In this document: positions 1 to 5,920 of the stretch, one piece after another
Numbering within the stretch: the stretch's first letter is position 1
Layout of the letters: the number at the start of each line of letters is the position of its first letter
Assembly: GCA_028694075.1 (NCBI GenBank)
Contig: JAQUUD010000064.1
Coordinates: 1 to 5,920, forward strand
From: Clostridia bacterium
GTDB taxonomy: Bacteria; Bacillota; Clostridia; Christensenellales; UBA1242
Direction: 5' to 3'
Length of the DNA stretch: 5,920 nt
Made by a program: the position numbers and the translations under genes
The notes under the pieces: model-generated
Seen by the model: only the letters and a program-made list of their open reading frames with translations
Databases searched by the model: none
Told to the model about the DNA's origin: nothing

Positions 1-348
1 GGCGAACGTATGAAGCGAAGTGTGGCTGTGCGAGCGAATATAAGGCAGGTAAAACGGGCATTTCAACAGCCTAACGGACAAAGCAAGCGGGCGGGAGTGA
101 AACGAAGCAGGGCGAGCGGACAACAAGGCGGGTCTAACGGGCAAATCAACCGGTCTAACGAGCAAATTGACAGTCAAACGGGCAAGTTTAACGGAGTCAA
201 ACGAGCAATTCAACCGAGTCAAACGCACCAAGCGAGCGCGCGGAGTTGTGCGAGCGGACAATGCTAGCCAAACGGACCAAACGAGCGGGTCTAACGGGCA
301 AATTGACAATTAAACGGGCGGGACAACTCAGTCCAATGGGCAAATAAA
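1..348 (+). repeat. Degenerate AACGGRC direct-repeat array, ~21-bp period in its core
   Basis: No gene is supported here; the block is a field of imperfect direct repeats. The word AACG occurs on the plus strand at 5, 53, 73, 101, 136, 157, 177, 190, 200, 222, 271, 280, 293 and 313, mostly extended to AACGGGC, AACGGAC or AACGAGC, with AGCG variants between (for example 115 and 253, both AGCGGACAA). The core is best at 131-172, where two adjacent 21-bp units share GGTCTAACGRGCAAAT. The same 16-bp word returns at 288-303 followed by TGACA, giving 20 of 21 matches to the unit at 152-172. Half-units of about 8-13 bp (AACG, AACC) are visible at 136-225. The stretch is poor in T (5 of 60 at 61-120, 8 of 60 at 121-180) and visibly richer in GC than the flanking DNA. 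An 85-codon open frame at 10-267 has no ribosome site and simply translates the repeat, so it is not called. Function unknown. Confidence 0.8.
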
Positions 349-351
349 ACA

Positions 352-394
352 CCGGCGGAATGTAATCGTTTTTTAACGATTGCATTCCCGCCGG
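352..394 (-). terminator. Strong hairpin, probable terminator of the gap transcript
   Basis: The arms 352-370 (CCGGCGGAATGTAATCGTT) and 375-394 (ending CCCGCCGG) pair over about 19 bp around a 4-nt TTTT loop, with one bulged base and one G-T position. Read on the minus strand the hairpin lies about 70 bp beyond the gap stop codon and is followed by TGTTTTATTT, a moderate U-rich tail. That fits an intrinsic terminator for leftward transcription. On the plus strand it is followed by an A run, so it is not a rightward terminator. It also marks the exact edge of the repeat block. The stem is longer than most terminators, so an additional role is possible. Confidence 0.7.
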
Positions 395-461
395 CTAAAA
401 AAAATTAAAATAAAATCAAAATTAAATTATTTAAATCACAAATTAAAATCATTAAAATAAT

Positions 462-1475
462 TTATTCTCTGTCAACTTTAATCATATGTTCAAGGAACTT
501 TATAACCATTGATGAATAACCATATTCGTTGTCATACCACGCCACAAGTTTGACAAAATTTGGCGAAAGCATAATCCCCGCATTAACATCAAAAATGCAG
601 GCTCTTTCATCTCCGGTAAAGTCGGAAGAAACGACCGGTTCTGTTGTAACTCCAACAATATTTTTATATTCTTTTTGCTCGGCTTTTTCCATAACCTTTA
701 CAATTTCTTCATAAGTTGTGCTTTTTTTAAGTCGAACCGTTAAATCCACCACCGAAACATTAATCGTTGGAACACGAAAACTCATTCCAGTTAATTTGCC
801 TTTTAACTGCGGTATAACTTCGCCAACCGCGATTGCTGCACCAGTTGATGACGGAATAATGTTGTATGAAGCGGCTCTGCCTTCACGAAACGCTTTTTTT
901 GACGCTCCATCAACAACCAACTGAGTTGCGGTTGCAGAATGCACCGTTGTCATTAAGCCTTCTTCAATCCCAAAATTATCATTTATTATTTTAGCAAGCG
1001 GAGCAAGACAAGTTGTTGTGCAACTTGCATTTGAAATTACATTCATTTCTTTTTTATATTCTTTTTGATTCACGCCCATAACAAACATCGGAACTTTTTT
1101 ACCCGGCGCTGTTATAATAACTTTTTTTGCCCCTGCTTTTATATGTTCACTTGCTTCATCTATTGTTTTGAATTTTCCTGTTGCTTCATAAACATATTCA
1201 GCACCAACACTTGCCCAATTTATGTTAGCAGGCTCTTTTTCAGCAATAAATTTAATTTTTTTGCCATTTACAATCAAAAACCCATCATCTATTTCCAATT
1301 TCCCTTTAAATTTTCCGTGAACTGTGTCATATGTTAATAAATATTTGGCAGAATCTAAATCAAGAAAGGGGTCATTTATTGCAACCACTTCCATATTTTT
1401 ATTTTCGCTGATAATTCTTAAAAGCAGTCTGCCAATTCTGCCAAAACCATTAATTCCAATTTTTATTTTTTCCAT
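462..1475 (-). CDS. gap: Glyceraldehyde-3-phosphate dehydrogenase, type I
   Basis: Cytosolic glycolytic enzyme that oxidises glyceraldehyde 3-phosphate with NAD+ and phosphate to 1,3-bisphosphoglycerate. The 337 residues match the usual family length. The Rossmann motif GINGFGRIGR lies at residues 7-16, and Asp35 in AINDPF is at the position that favours NAD. The catalytic Cys152 sits in SNASCTTTCLAP, His179 in TTVHSATATQ, and Arg234 in SFRVP helps bind phosphate. The C-terminal block WYDNEYGYS is intact. The Cys loop normally reads SCTTNCLAP; here the Asn is Thr155, a noticeable substitution. The ATG at 1475 is supported by AAGGAG (complement of 1483-1488) 7 nt upstream. The gene stands alone rather than next to pgk or tpiA, with its own promoter and a downstream hairpin. 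Read-through from the upstream M29 gene is also possible, since no clear terminator separates them. Confidence 0.97.
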   Translation of the reverse strand: MEKIKIGINGFGRIGRLLLRIISENKNMEVVAINDPFLDLDSAKYLLTYDTVHGKFKGKLEIDDGFLIVNGKKIKFIAEKEPANINWASVGAEYVYEATGKFKTIDEASEHIKAGAKKVIITAPGKKVPMFVMGVNQKEYKKEMNVISNASCTTTCLAPLAKIINDNFGIEEGLMTTVHSATATQLVVDGASKKAFREGRAASYNIIPSSTGAAIAVGEVIPQLKGKLTGMSFRVPTINVSVVDLTVRLKKSTTYEEIVKVMEKAEQKEYKNIVGVTTEPVVSSDFTGDERACIFDVNAGIMLSPNFVKLVAWYDNEYGYSSMVIKFLEHMIKVDRE

Positions 1476-1522
1476 AATTTTTCTCCTTAACTTTTTTAAA
1501 ATCTACATTTTAAATTACTATA

Positions 1523-1551
1523 ATAATAAATCGTTTTTCAAATTTTCTCAA
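1523..1551 (-). promoter_or_regulatory. Predicted sigma-A promoter of gap
   Basis: On the minus strand TTGAGA (complement of 1546-1551) is followed after 17 bp by TATTAT (complement of 1523-1528). Each hexamer matches the consensus at 5 of 6 positions. Transcription would start near 1515, leaving a leader of about 40 nt that contains the gap ribosome site. The surrounding 1476-1692 spacer is almost pure A/T, where chance matches are frequent, so this rests on the good spacing and position. Confidence 0.5.
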
Positions 1552-1692
1552 GCGATTTTTATTATTTATTCAATTTTTTTCAATTTTTAATCATTTTTTA
1601 TTATTTTTTTATTATTTAATAAACATTTTTTATAAAATTGCAATTATTCAATTTTTTGATTTCTTATTTTTTATTTTTACTTAGCAAAAAAA

Positions 1693-2805
1693 TTAAACAA
1701 GCATTTCTGGATTTAAACATTTTAGTTCTTCAACAACAAATATCCCGTCCTTGCGAATTAGAACATCATCAAAATAAATTTCACCCCCGCCATATTCCGG
1801 CAGTTGGCAAAGCACCATATCCCAGTGAATTGCCGATTTGTTTCCGTTGAAAGATTCATCGTAACAACCACCCGGTGTAAAATGGAAAGACCCACACATT
1901 TTTTCATCAAATAAAATGTCAAGTATTGGCATTGTAATGAAAGGATTAACGCCGATTGCAAATTCACCGAAATATCTTGAACCATCATCAGTATCCAAAA
2001 TTTGATTAAGTTTAACGGTGTTGTTATAACTTGATGCATTTATTATTTTGCCGTCCTTAATTGTCAGTGTCACATTATCAAACCGAATGCCGTCATAAAT
2101 TGTTGGAATATTATAAGAAATAACGCCGTTGATACTATATTTAATCGGACCTGCAAACACTTCGCCGTCTGGAATATTGTTTTGTCCTGAGCATTTTATA
2201 GCGGGCTGACCTTTGATTGAAAAGGTTAAACTTGTGTTTGGCGAAATCAGTTTGACCTTATCAGTCTTTTGCATTAATGACACAAGATTATCCATTGCCT
2301 TATCCATTTTTCTATAATTCAAAGTGCAAACATTAAAAAAAATTTCTTCAAAGGCGTCCGTGCTCATATTTGCGTTTTGTGCCATTGACATATTTGGCCA
2401 TCTAAGAAGAACCCATTTTGTGTTATTAACCCGTTCTTGAAAATGCACGGGCTTGTGATAATACATATTATTTAAACTTTTTTGTTTAGCAGGAACATCA
2501 CTTATTTCAAAGATATTATTGCTTCCCATAAGCCCAATATAAGCGTCCATATCCTGCATCATTGGAAGCATATATTTTGTTTTAAGTTTTGCATAAGTTT
2601 CATCAGTTCCTAGCAAAAGTTGTCTTGATATTATTTCATTCAAATTAACCACAAAAGGGTACGCACCCACTTTGTGAATTTCTTTGATTAAACTGACAAC
2701 AAACTCAGGATCAATTTCTTTTTGCTCTATTAAAACCTTTTCACCTTTTTTAATTCTGCACGAATAATTTACTAAATTTTTTGCAAGTTTTTTAAAGTTA
2801 TCCAT
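1693..2805 (-). CDS. Aminopeptidase, peptidase family M29
   Basis: Metal-dependent cytosolic aminopeptidase of the AmpS/PepS/AmpT (M29) family, which removes N-terminal residues from peptides using two metal ions. The 370 residues fit the shorter clostridial members. The expected ligands are visible: Glu215 in NIPDGEVF, Glu281 in FGEFAIGVNP, His308 in GSFHF, and His327 with Asp329 in SAIHWDMV. The 66-residue gap between the two glutamates equals that in the thermophilic prototype, as I recall it. The N-terminal half (from DNFKKLAKNLVNYSCRIKKG) is the typical M29 opening. The ATG at 2805 has AGGAG (complement of 2812-2816) 6 nt upstream, inside the preceding gene, and the two genes overlap by 34 bp. 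It is therefore the third gene of the rpiB operon. Downstream there is only AT-rich sequence and no convincing terminator. Cellular substrate cannot be read from the sequence. Confidence 0.93.
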   Translation of the reverse strand: MDNFKKLAKNLVNYSCRIKKGEKVLIEQKEIDPEFVVSLIKEIHKVGAYPFVVNLNEIISRQLLLGTDETYAKLKTKYMLPMMQDMDAYIGLMGSNNIFEISDVPAKQKSLNNMYYHKPVHFQERVNNTKWVLLRWPNMSMAQNANMSTDAFEEIFFNVCTLNYRKMDKAMDNLVSLMQKTDKVKLISPNTSLTFSIKGQPAIKCSGQNNIPDGEVFAGPIKYSINGVISYNIPTIYDGIRFDNVTLTIKDGKIINASSYNNTVKLNQILDTDDGSRYFGEFAIGVNPFITMPILDILFDEKMCGSFHFTPGGCYDESFNGNKSAIHWDMVLCQLPEYGGGEIYFDDVLIRKDGIFVVEELKCLNPEMLV

Positions 2806-3716
2806 ATTTCTCTCCTAAGAATTATGCTAACATTTTCCGCACGAATATCGCCAAGTTTATTAATTAAATATATGCGAAAAGCAGTTAACATAATTAGTAT
2901 TGCGAAAATTAATAATAAAAATGCAACTAAAAAATAAAAAATGAAAGAAATATTTGAATTAAAACTAAAAAAAACAATTAAGCCGATTGAAAGCATAAAC
3001 GAAAAAATAAAAATACCCAGCATCAATTTGTTGTTGCCGTATGATTTTTCTTTTATATAAGTTGTTTCAACATTAAAATCGATATATTTTATATTTATTG
3101 CAAGCCATTTGTTGATTTTTGTAAGCATTAAGGCATTTGTTTCTTTCATAATTGAAAGAGCGAGATTATTAAAATATTGCACTCCAATATCACCCGAATA
3201 AAAAGAAAAATGAAAAATGAAACTGCACAGTTTTTGAAATATTTTTGAAAAAAAGTTTGTTATAAAATTTTTTTTCCTTGGTTTTTTTGCCATAATAATG
3301 TCAGCGCCACTTTGACATTCTAATAAAATTTTTTCAATCAGATTTATGTTAATATCTTTTACATCATTTCTAATTAAAACGAAACCGCACTCGGGTAAGT
3401 CTTTAATGCTTGTGTTAATCATTGACTCTTCTTTAGTGCCGTTTGGAAAGATGTTAAGGCTAATGTTTATTTTTTCCTGATTTTTCTTTTTACTCACTTT
3501 TGTTTTTGAATTTTTCTCAAGCGAAATCCCCACTTGCTCGGCTTCAAATTTTTTGTCAGTAAATTTTTTAAAATCTTCAAATTCCTCTACTATTTTATGT
3601 TTTTTTTCGCATAAAACAAGCAAATTGATATTAAAAGGCTGTAGCGCCTTTAATTTGTCAATAATTTCTCTCAAACTTTTTTGTTTTGAAGTTAACGGTA
3701 AAATCAGCGTTATCAT
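2772..3716 (-). CDS. Divergent GT2-like membrane protein, probably lacking the acidic motif
   Basis: 314-residue protein that I recognise only by its layout. The opening ITLILPLTSKQKSLREII resembles the first strand and helix of family 2 glycosyltransferases. FVLIRNDVKD at residues 112-121, then SGADIIMAKKPRKKN (136-150), falls where dolichyl-phosphate-mannose-synthase/GtrB-like enzymes carry the metal-binding DxD and the GADIVIGSR block. SGDIGVQYFNN (174-184) matches their later conserved segment. TTYIKEKSYGNNK (218-230) mimics the pre-membrane R-x-G-x-SK region, and two hydrophobic helices at about 231-252 and 256-285 match the usual two-helix C terminus. The acidic motif is replaced by Arg-Asn-Asp, and the nucleotide-binding VDDGS block is not recognisable (LVLCEKKHK instead). 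I infer a degenerate or non-catalytic relative. The region around residues 48-95 is lysine-rich and low complexity. The start ATG overlaps the rpiB stop as ATGA, with AGGGG just upstream. Family assignment is tentative; that it is a real, translated membrane protein is likely. Confidence 0.65.
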   Translation of the reverse strand: MITLILPLTSKQKSLREIIDKLKALQPFNINLLVLCEKKHKIVEEFEDFKKFTDKKFEAEQVGISLEKNSKTKVSKKKNQEKINISLNIFPNGTKEESMINTSIKDLPECGFVLIRNDVKDININLIEKILLECQSGADIIMAKKPRKKNFITNFFSKIFQKLCSFIFHFSFYSGDIGVQYFNNLALSIMKETNALMLTKINKWLAINIKYIDFNVETTYIKEKSYGNNKLMLGIFIFSFMLSIGLIVFFSFNSNISFIFYFLVAFLLLIFAILIMLTAFRIYLINKLGDIRAENVSIILRREIWITLKNLQKI

Positions 3717-4141
3717 ATTACCCCTATTTTTTTAAGTCTTTGAGCGTGCCTGCCTTTTTCAAAATCTGTGGTTAAAAACACCTTTATAATTTTGATTGCA
3801 TTATTTCGGTTGATATATCTACCAGAAAGAATTAAAACATTCGCATCATTGTGCTTTCTTGCAAGGCTTGCCATTTCAACATTATTGCAAAGTGCTGCCC
3901 GAATATTCGGATTTCGGTTGCAAGCAATGCTCATTCCAATTCCCGTTCCGCAAATAAAAATACCAACATTAAGTTTATTTTCGAGTACCCTTTCAGAGCC
4001 GGCTTTTGCATAGTCCGGATAATCGACCGGTTCAGAAGAATAAGTCCCAACATCAATGGTTGTGATGTTTTCATTATTAAAAAACGCTTTAATTTGTTCT
4101 TTCAGCAAGAAACCAGCGTGATCGCAAGCAAGTATTATCAT
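3713..4141 (-). CDS. rpiB: Ribose-5-phosphate isomerase B
   Basis: Cytosolic enzyme interconverting ribose 5-phosphate and ribulose 5-phosphate in the non-oxidative pentose phosphate pathway; some relatives act on allose or galactose phosphates. At 142 residues it has the normal RpiB size. Family landmarks are present: ACDHAG at residues 5-10 (Asp7, His8), VDYPDYA (39-45), the catalytic Cys64 in ICGTGIGMSIACN, RKHNDANVL (95-103, with His97), and FEKGRHAQR (127-135). The Cys and length argue for RpiB over the LacA/LacB galactose-6-phosphate isomerase subunits. The ATG at 4141 has AGGAG about 7 nt upstream. The stop is TGA and shares ATGA with the next gene, so translation is probably coupled. 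It is the first gene of a three-gene minus-strand operon. I found no confident promoter in the AT-rich upstream DNA. Confidence 0.95.
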   Translation of the reverse strand: MIILACDHAGFLLKEQIKAFFNNENITTIDVGTYSSEPVDYPDYAKAGSERVLENKLNVGIFICGTGIGMSIACNRNPNIRAALCNNVEMASLARKHNDANVLILSGRYINRNNAIKIIKVFLTTDFEKGRHAQRLKKIGVI

Positions 4142-4432
4142 AACAAACTCCTAAAAATTTTAACAGATACAATTCCCAATTATGTTTTCCTTAACAACGC
4201 CCTCTTATTCTTATTATTTGCAAAGGCAAAGTTTTAAGTTAACAAAAAAATTTTATCTAGATTTTACTAAATTAAAAAATTCTTAATAATAAGTTTAACA
4301 TTTATGAAAAAAAAAGTAAACTGATTTTTATTATTTTCTTTATCTATATGGTTTTCAAAAATTATAAACTATTTATAAAATAAAACAAAGAAATTGTAAA
4401 AAATTAGTAATAAGTAAATAATTAGTTGATAT

Positions 4433-4460
4433 TTTACAAGAATTTGTGATATTCTATATT
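4433..4460 (+). promoter_or_regulatory. Candidate sigma-A promoter of the DUF6273-type gene
   Basis: TTTACA at 4433-4438 and TATATT at 4455-4460, each matching 5 of 6 consensus positions, are separated by 16 bp. Transcription would begin near 4467 and give a leader of about 80 nt before the ATG at 4546. In such AT-rich DNA other pairings are possible, so this is only the best candidate seen. Confidence 0.35.
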
Positions 4461-4531
4461 TAAATAGTTAATAATAGATAAAATGACTAATTTTATTGAA
4501 CTTCTAAATAAAAATTAATTTTAAACTAAAT

Positions 4532-4537
4532 GGGGGG
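4532..4537 (+). promoter_or_regulatory. G6 ribosome-binding site that decides the start at 4546
   Basis: A run of six G in an otherwise A/T region lies 8 nt before ATG 4546. It can pair with the anti-Shine-Dalgarno sequence and is the only credible ribosome site near this gene, since nothing comparable precedes the GTG at 4653. It is therefore the main reason for placing the true gene start at 4546, upstream of the frame break. A homopolymeric G tract here is unusual: the other genes in the window use AGGAG or AGGGG. Confidence 0.6.
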
Positions 4538-4545
4538 ATTTTAAA

Positions 4546-4641
4546 ATGTTTATAAATAAAAGGGTGCAAAAATTGATTGCAAAGGGAACCGCTTTAATTA
4601 TAACTTTAACAGTTATGATTGGGCGGCTTGGGCAATTCTAA
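4546..4641 (+). pseudogene. Out-of-frame signal-peptide start of the DUF6273-type gene
   Basis: Encodes 31 residues: MFINKRVQKLIAKG, a basic n-region, then TALIITLTVMIG, a hydrophobic core, then a stop at 4639-4641. This is a typical export signal with no mature protein attached. The downstream frame, read back from 4653, continues open through 4560 and gives WAAWAILSTEKV immediately after this point. Adding one G to the GGG at 4621-4623 would join them as VMIGAAWAILSTEKV, a natural end of a signal peptide, and produce one 427-residue protein. No canonical slippery heptamer is visible at the junction, so a base loss (real or from assembly) is more likely than programmed frameshifting. Confidence 0.7.
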
Positions 4642-4652
4642 GCACTGAAAAA

Positions 4653-5828
4653 GTGGGGTTAACTGTTAACGTATCCTTTGACTCAGCGGTCACTGCCAAG
4701 GTTTATTTGGCAACAAACAGCAGTACTGCGGTGCAATTTTATCAAGATAGCCCAACAGTTGACGGAGTGGGCGGACCCATTTTTGACAAAACAAAATCCG
4801 CAATAATTTTCAATACATATGACACCGATACAAACGATGGAAAAATAAAAACTTCTTTTGAAGCCTTAGGCTCAGGAAATGATAACGGCTTAAAATGTGA
4901 TGCAAATGCTGAAATGGAATTTTATGTTTATGTTGAAAATTACAGCGAAACGGAAATAATTTTTTGTAATGCTGATGTAACATTTACAGAAGCGAATGGC
5001 TCCGAACCATTTACAGTGATAAGCAATCCAATGTCAATCACCGGAACTGCGGTGGGAGAAGATAACCCTTCCAAAAGCCTACTAACTTTTAGGATTAAAG
5101 CAGACGACATTGAAACAATCATCAGTGCAAATACAATACAAATTGAAATTGATTTGGGAGCTCCGTCATCACTTGAACTTGCAGAATTATCTTGGACTAC
5201 AATTAATTTAGTATCAGAAGCGGGGGTGGCTTCACAAGTTTTTAATGTAGGCGATGAAAAAACTGTATTAATAAATGCAGTCCCTTATACTTTTGTAATA
5301 TTGGGGTTTGACCACGACGATAAATCCGACGATAGCGGAAAAGCAGGAATAACTTTTGGTATGAAAAACTTGCTTGCTACCACTTATAATATGAACTCTA
5401 CAAAGACAAACTCTGGGGGCTGGGAAAATTGCTTGATGCGAACACGAATGGCAACTTTTTTCACGCAATTGCCAAGTGATTTACAATCGGCTATAAAAAC
5501 GGTTAATAAACTAGCCACTGCGGGTAGCACAAGCACAAGCATTATTACAAGCCCAGATAAACTCTTCTTGTTTAGTGAAAGGGAAATTGATGGCACAACA
5601 GGGGCAGGCTATGTGGGCGAAGGAACTCAATATACTTATTGGGTGGGCAAGGGTGCGGCAGATAGAATTAAAAGACTTTCTAATGGCTCGGGCTCTATTA
5701 TTAACTGGTGGTTGCGTTCGCCTTACATGAGTAATAATTACTACTTTCGGCTTTTCAATAATAGTGGCGATGTCCAATACAACGATGCGATTTATGCAGT
5801 CGGCGTGTGCTTTGGCTTTTGCGTTTAA
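4653..5828 (+). CDS. Secreted/surface protein with C-terminal DUF6273-type domain, frameshifted start
   Basis: The 391-codon body of a predicted exported protein of unknown function. Residues 1-170 (from the GTG) are rich in Thr, Ser, Asp and beta-forming residues (GLTVNVSFDSAVTAKVYLA), like an extracellular beta-sandwich. From about 178 onward the sequence follows the DUF6273 pattern: FNVGDEKTVLINAVPYTF, then FDHDD, the GGWENCLMRTRM block (255-266), LPSDLQSAIKTVNK (273-286), KLFLFSEREI (303-312), EGTQYTYW (323-330), and the hallmark NWWLRSP at 351-357 with a final GVCFGFCV. Family members more often end with GVRPAF, so the Cys-Phe variant is slightly unusual. The GTG is only where the open frame can begin: it lacks a ribosome site and a signal peptide, both of which lie at 4532-4641 in another frame. 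The gene is either a pseudogene, an assembly indel, or expressed as a cytosolic fragment. It lies alone on the plus strand with AACGGAC repeats just after the stop. No terminator is seen. Confidence 0.8.
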   Translation: MGLTVNVSFDSAVTAKVYLATNSSTAVQFYQDSPTVDGVGGPIFDKTKSAIIFNTYDTDTNDGKIKTSFEALGSGNDNGLKCDANAEMEFYVYVENYSETEIIFCNADVTFTEANGSEPFTVISNPMSITGTAVGEDNPSKSLLTFRIKADDIETIISANTIQIEIDLGAPSSLELAELSWTTINLVSEAGVASQVFNVGDEKTVLINAVPYTFVILGFDHDDKSDDSGKAGITFGMKNLLATTYNMNSTKTNSGGWENCLMRTRMATFFTQLPSDLQSAIKTVNKLATAGSTSTSIITSPDKLFLFSEREIDGTTGAGYVGEGTQYTYWVGKGAADRIKRLSNGSGSIINWWLRSPYMSNNYYFRLFNNSGDVQYNDAIYAVGVCFGFCV

Positions 5829-5857
5829 TCTTATAATTTAATTTCCGCGTCTTTGAC

Positions 5858-5920
5858 TGAACGACAAGCAGAACGGACTAACAATTCTCAAACGGACCGG
5901 TCAACAGTCAACTGGACGCA
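5858..5920 (+). repeat. AACGGAC direct repeats, second array, cut by the window end
   Basis: About 30 bp after the surface-gene stop the sequence turns into the repeat class seen at the left end, in the same orientation. AACG occurs at 5860, 5872 and 5891, with AACA or AACT variants at 5880, 5903 and 5910, giving spacings of 7-12 bp. CAAACGGACC at 5889-5898 matches 269-278 exactly. The block runs off the window, so its length and right edge are unknown. Confidence 0.7.

Larger units (their letters stand above)
4142..4545. other. AT-rich divergent intergenic region
   Basis: 404 bp separating minus-strand rpiB from the plus-strand surface-protein gene. It is nearly all A and T, with one GC-richer patch near 4196-4235. 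It holds the rpiB ribosome site at its left edge, a candidate rightward promoter (4433-4460) and the G6 ribosome site of the surface gene. I see no tRNA, riboswitch-like conserved fold, large inverted repeat or coding frame. Several TAAAAT and TATAAT-like words occur on the minus strand but none has a good -35 partner, so the rpiB promoter is not placed. Confidence 0.6.

Overview
This AT-rich window looks like chromosomal DNA of a low-GC Firmicute, probably an uncultured gut-type clostridial lineage. That is an inference from gene content, strong Shine-Dalgarno sites, AT-only spacers and a C-terminal DUF6273-type domain typical of such genomes. TGA is used as a normal stop (rpiB), so a Mycoplasma-type code is unlikely. 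No RNA gene, transposase, phage gene or CRISPR array was seen.

Layout: 1-348 is an unusual GC-richer, T-poor block of degenerate direct repeats built on AACGGRC, with a locally ~21-bp period. A strong hairpin at 352-394 separates it from the genes and probably terminates transcription arriving on the minus strand. Four minus-strand genes follow. Transcription begins at rpiB (4141-3713), runs through a divergent membrane glycosyltransferase-like gene (3716-2772) and an M29 aminopeptidase (2805-1693), then reaches gap (1475-462), which has its own promoter in the 217-bp AT spacer. The first three overlap by 4 and 34 bp and look translationally coupled. rpiB and gap are central carbon enzymes (pentose phosphate and glycolysis); the other two are a peptidase and a membrane protein with no evident link to them.

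A 404-bp AT-rich divergent intergenic region (4142-4545) precedes the only plus-strand gene, a predicted secreted or surface protein with a C-terminal DUF6273-type domain. Its good ribosome site and signal peptide (4546-4641) are out of frame with its body (4653-5828). One missing G near 4621-4623 would explain this. Right after its stop the AACGGAC-type repeats reappear (5858-5920) in the same orientation and run off the window.

The strongest leads are the repeat family bracketing the window, the broken or frameshifted surface protein beside it, and a GT2-like protein that has lost its expected acidic catalytic residues.
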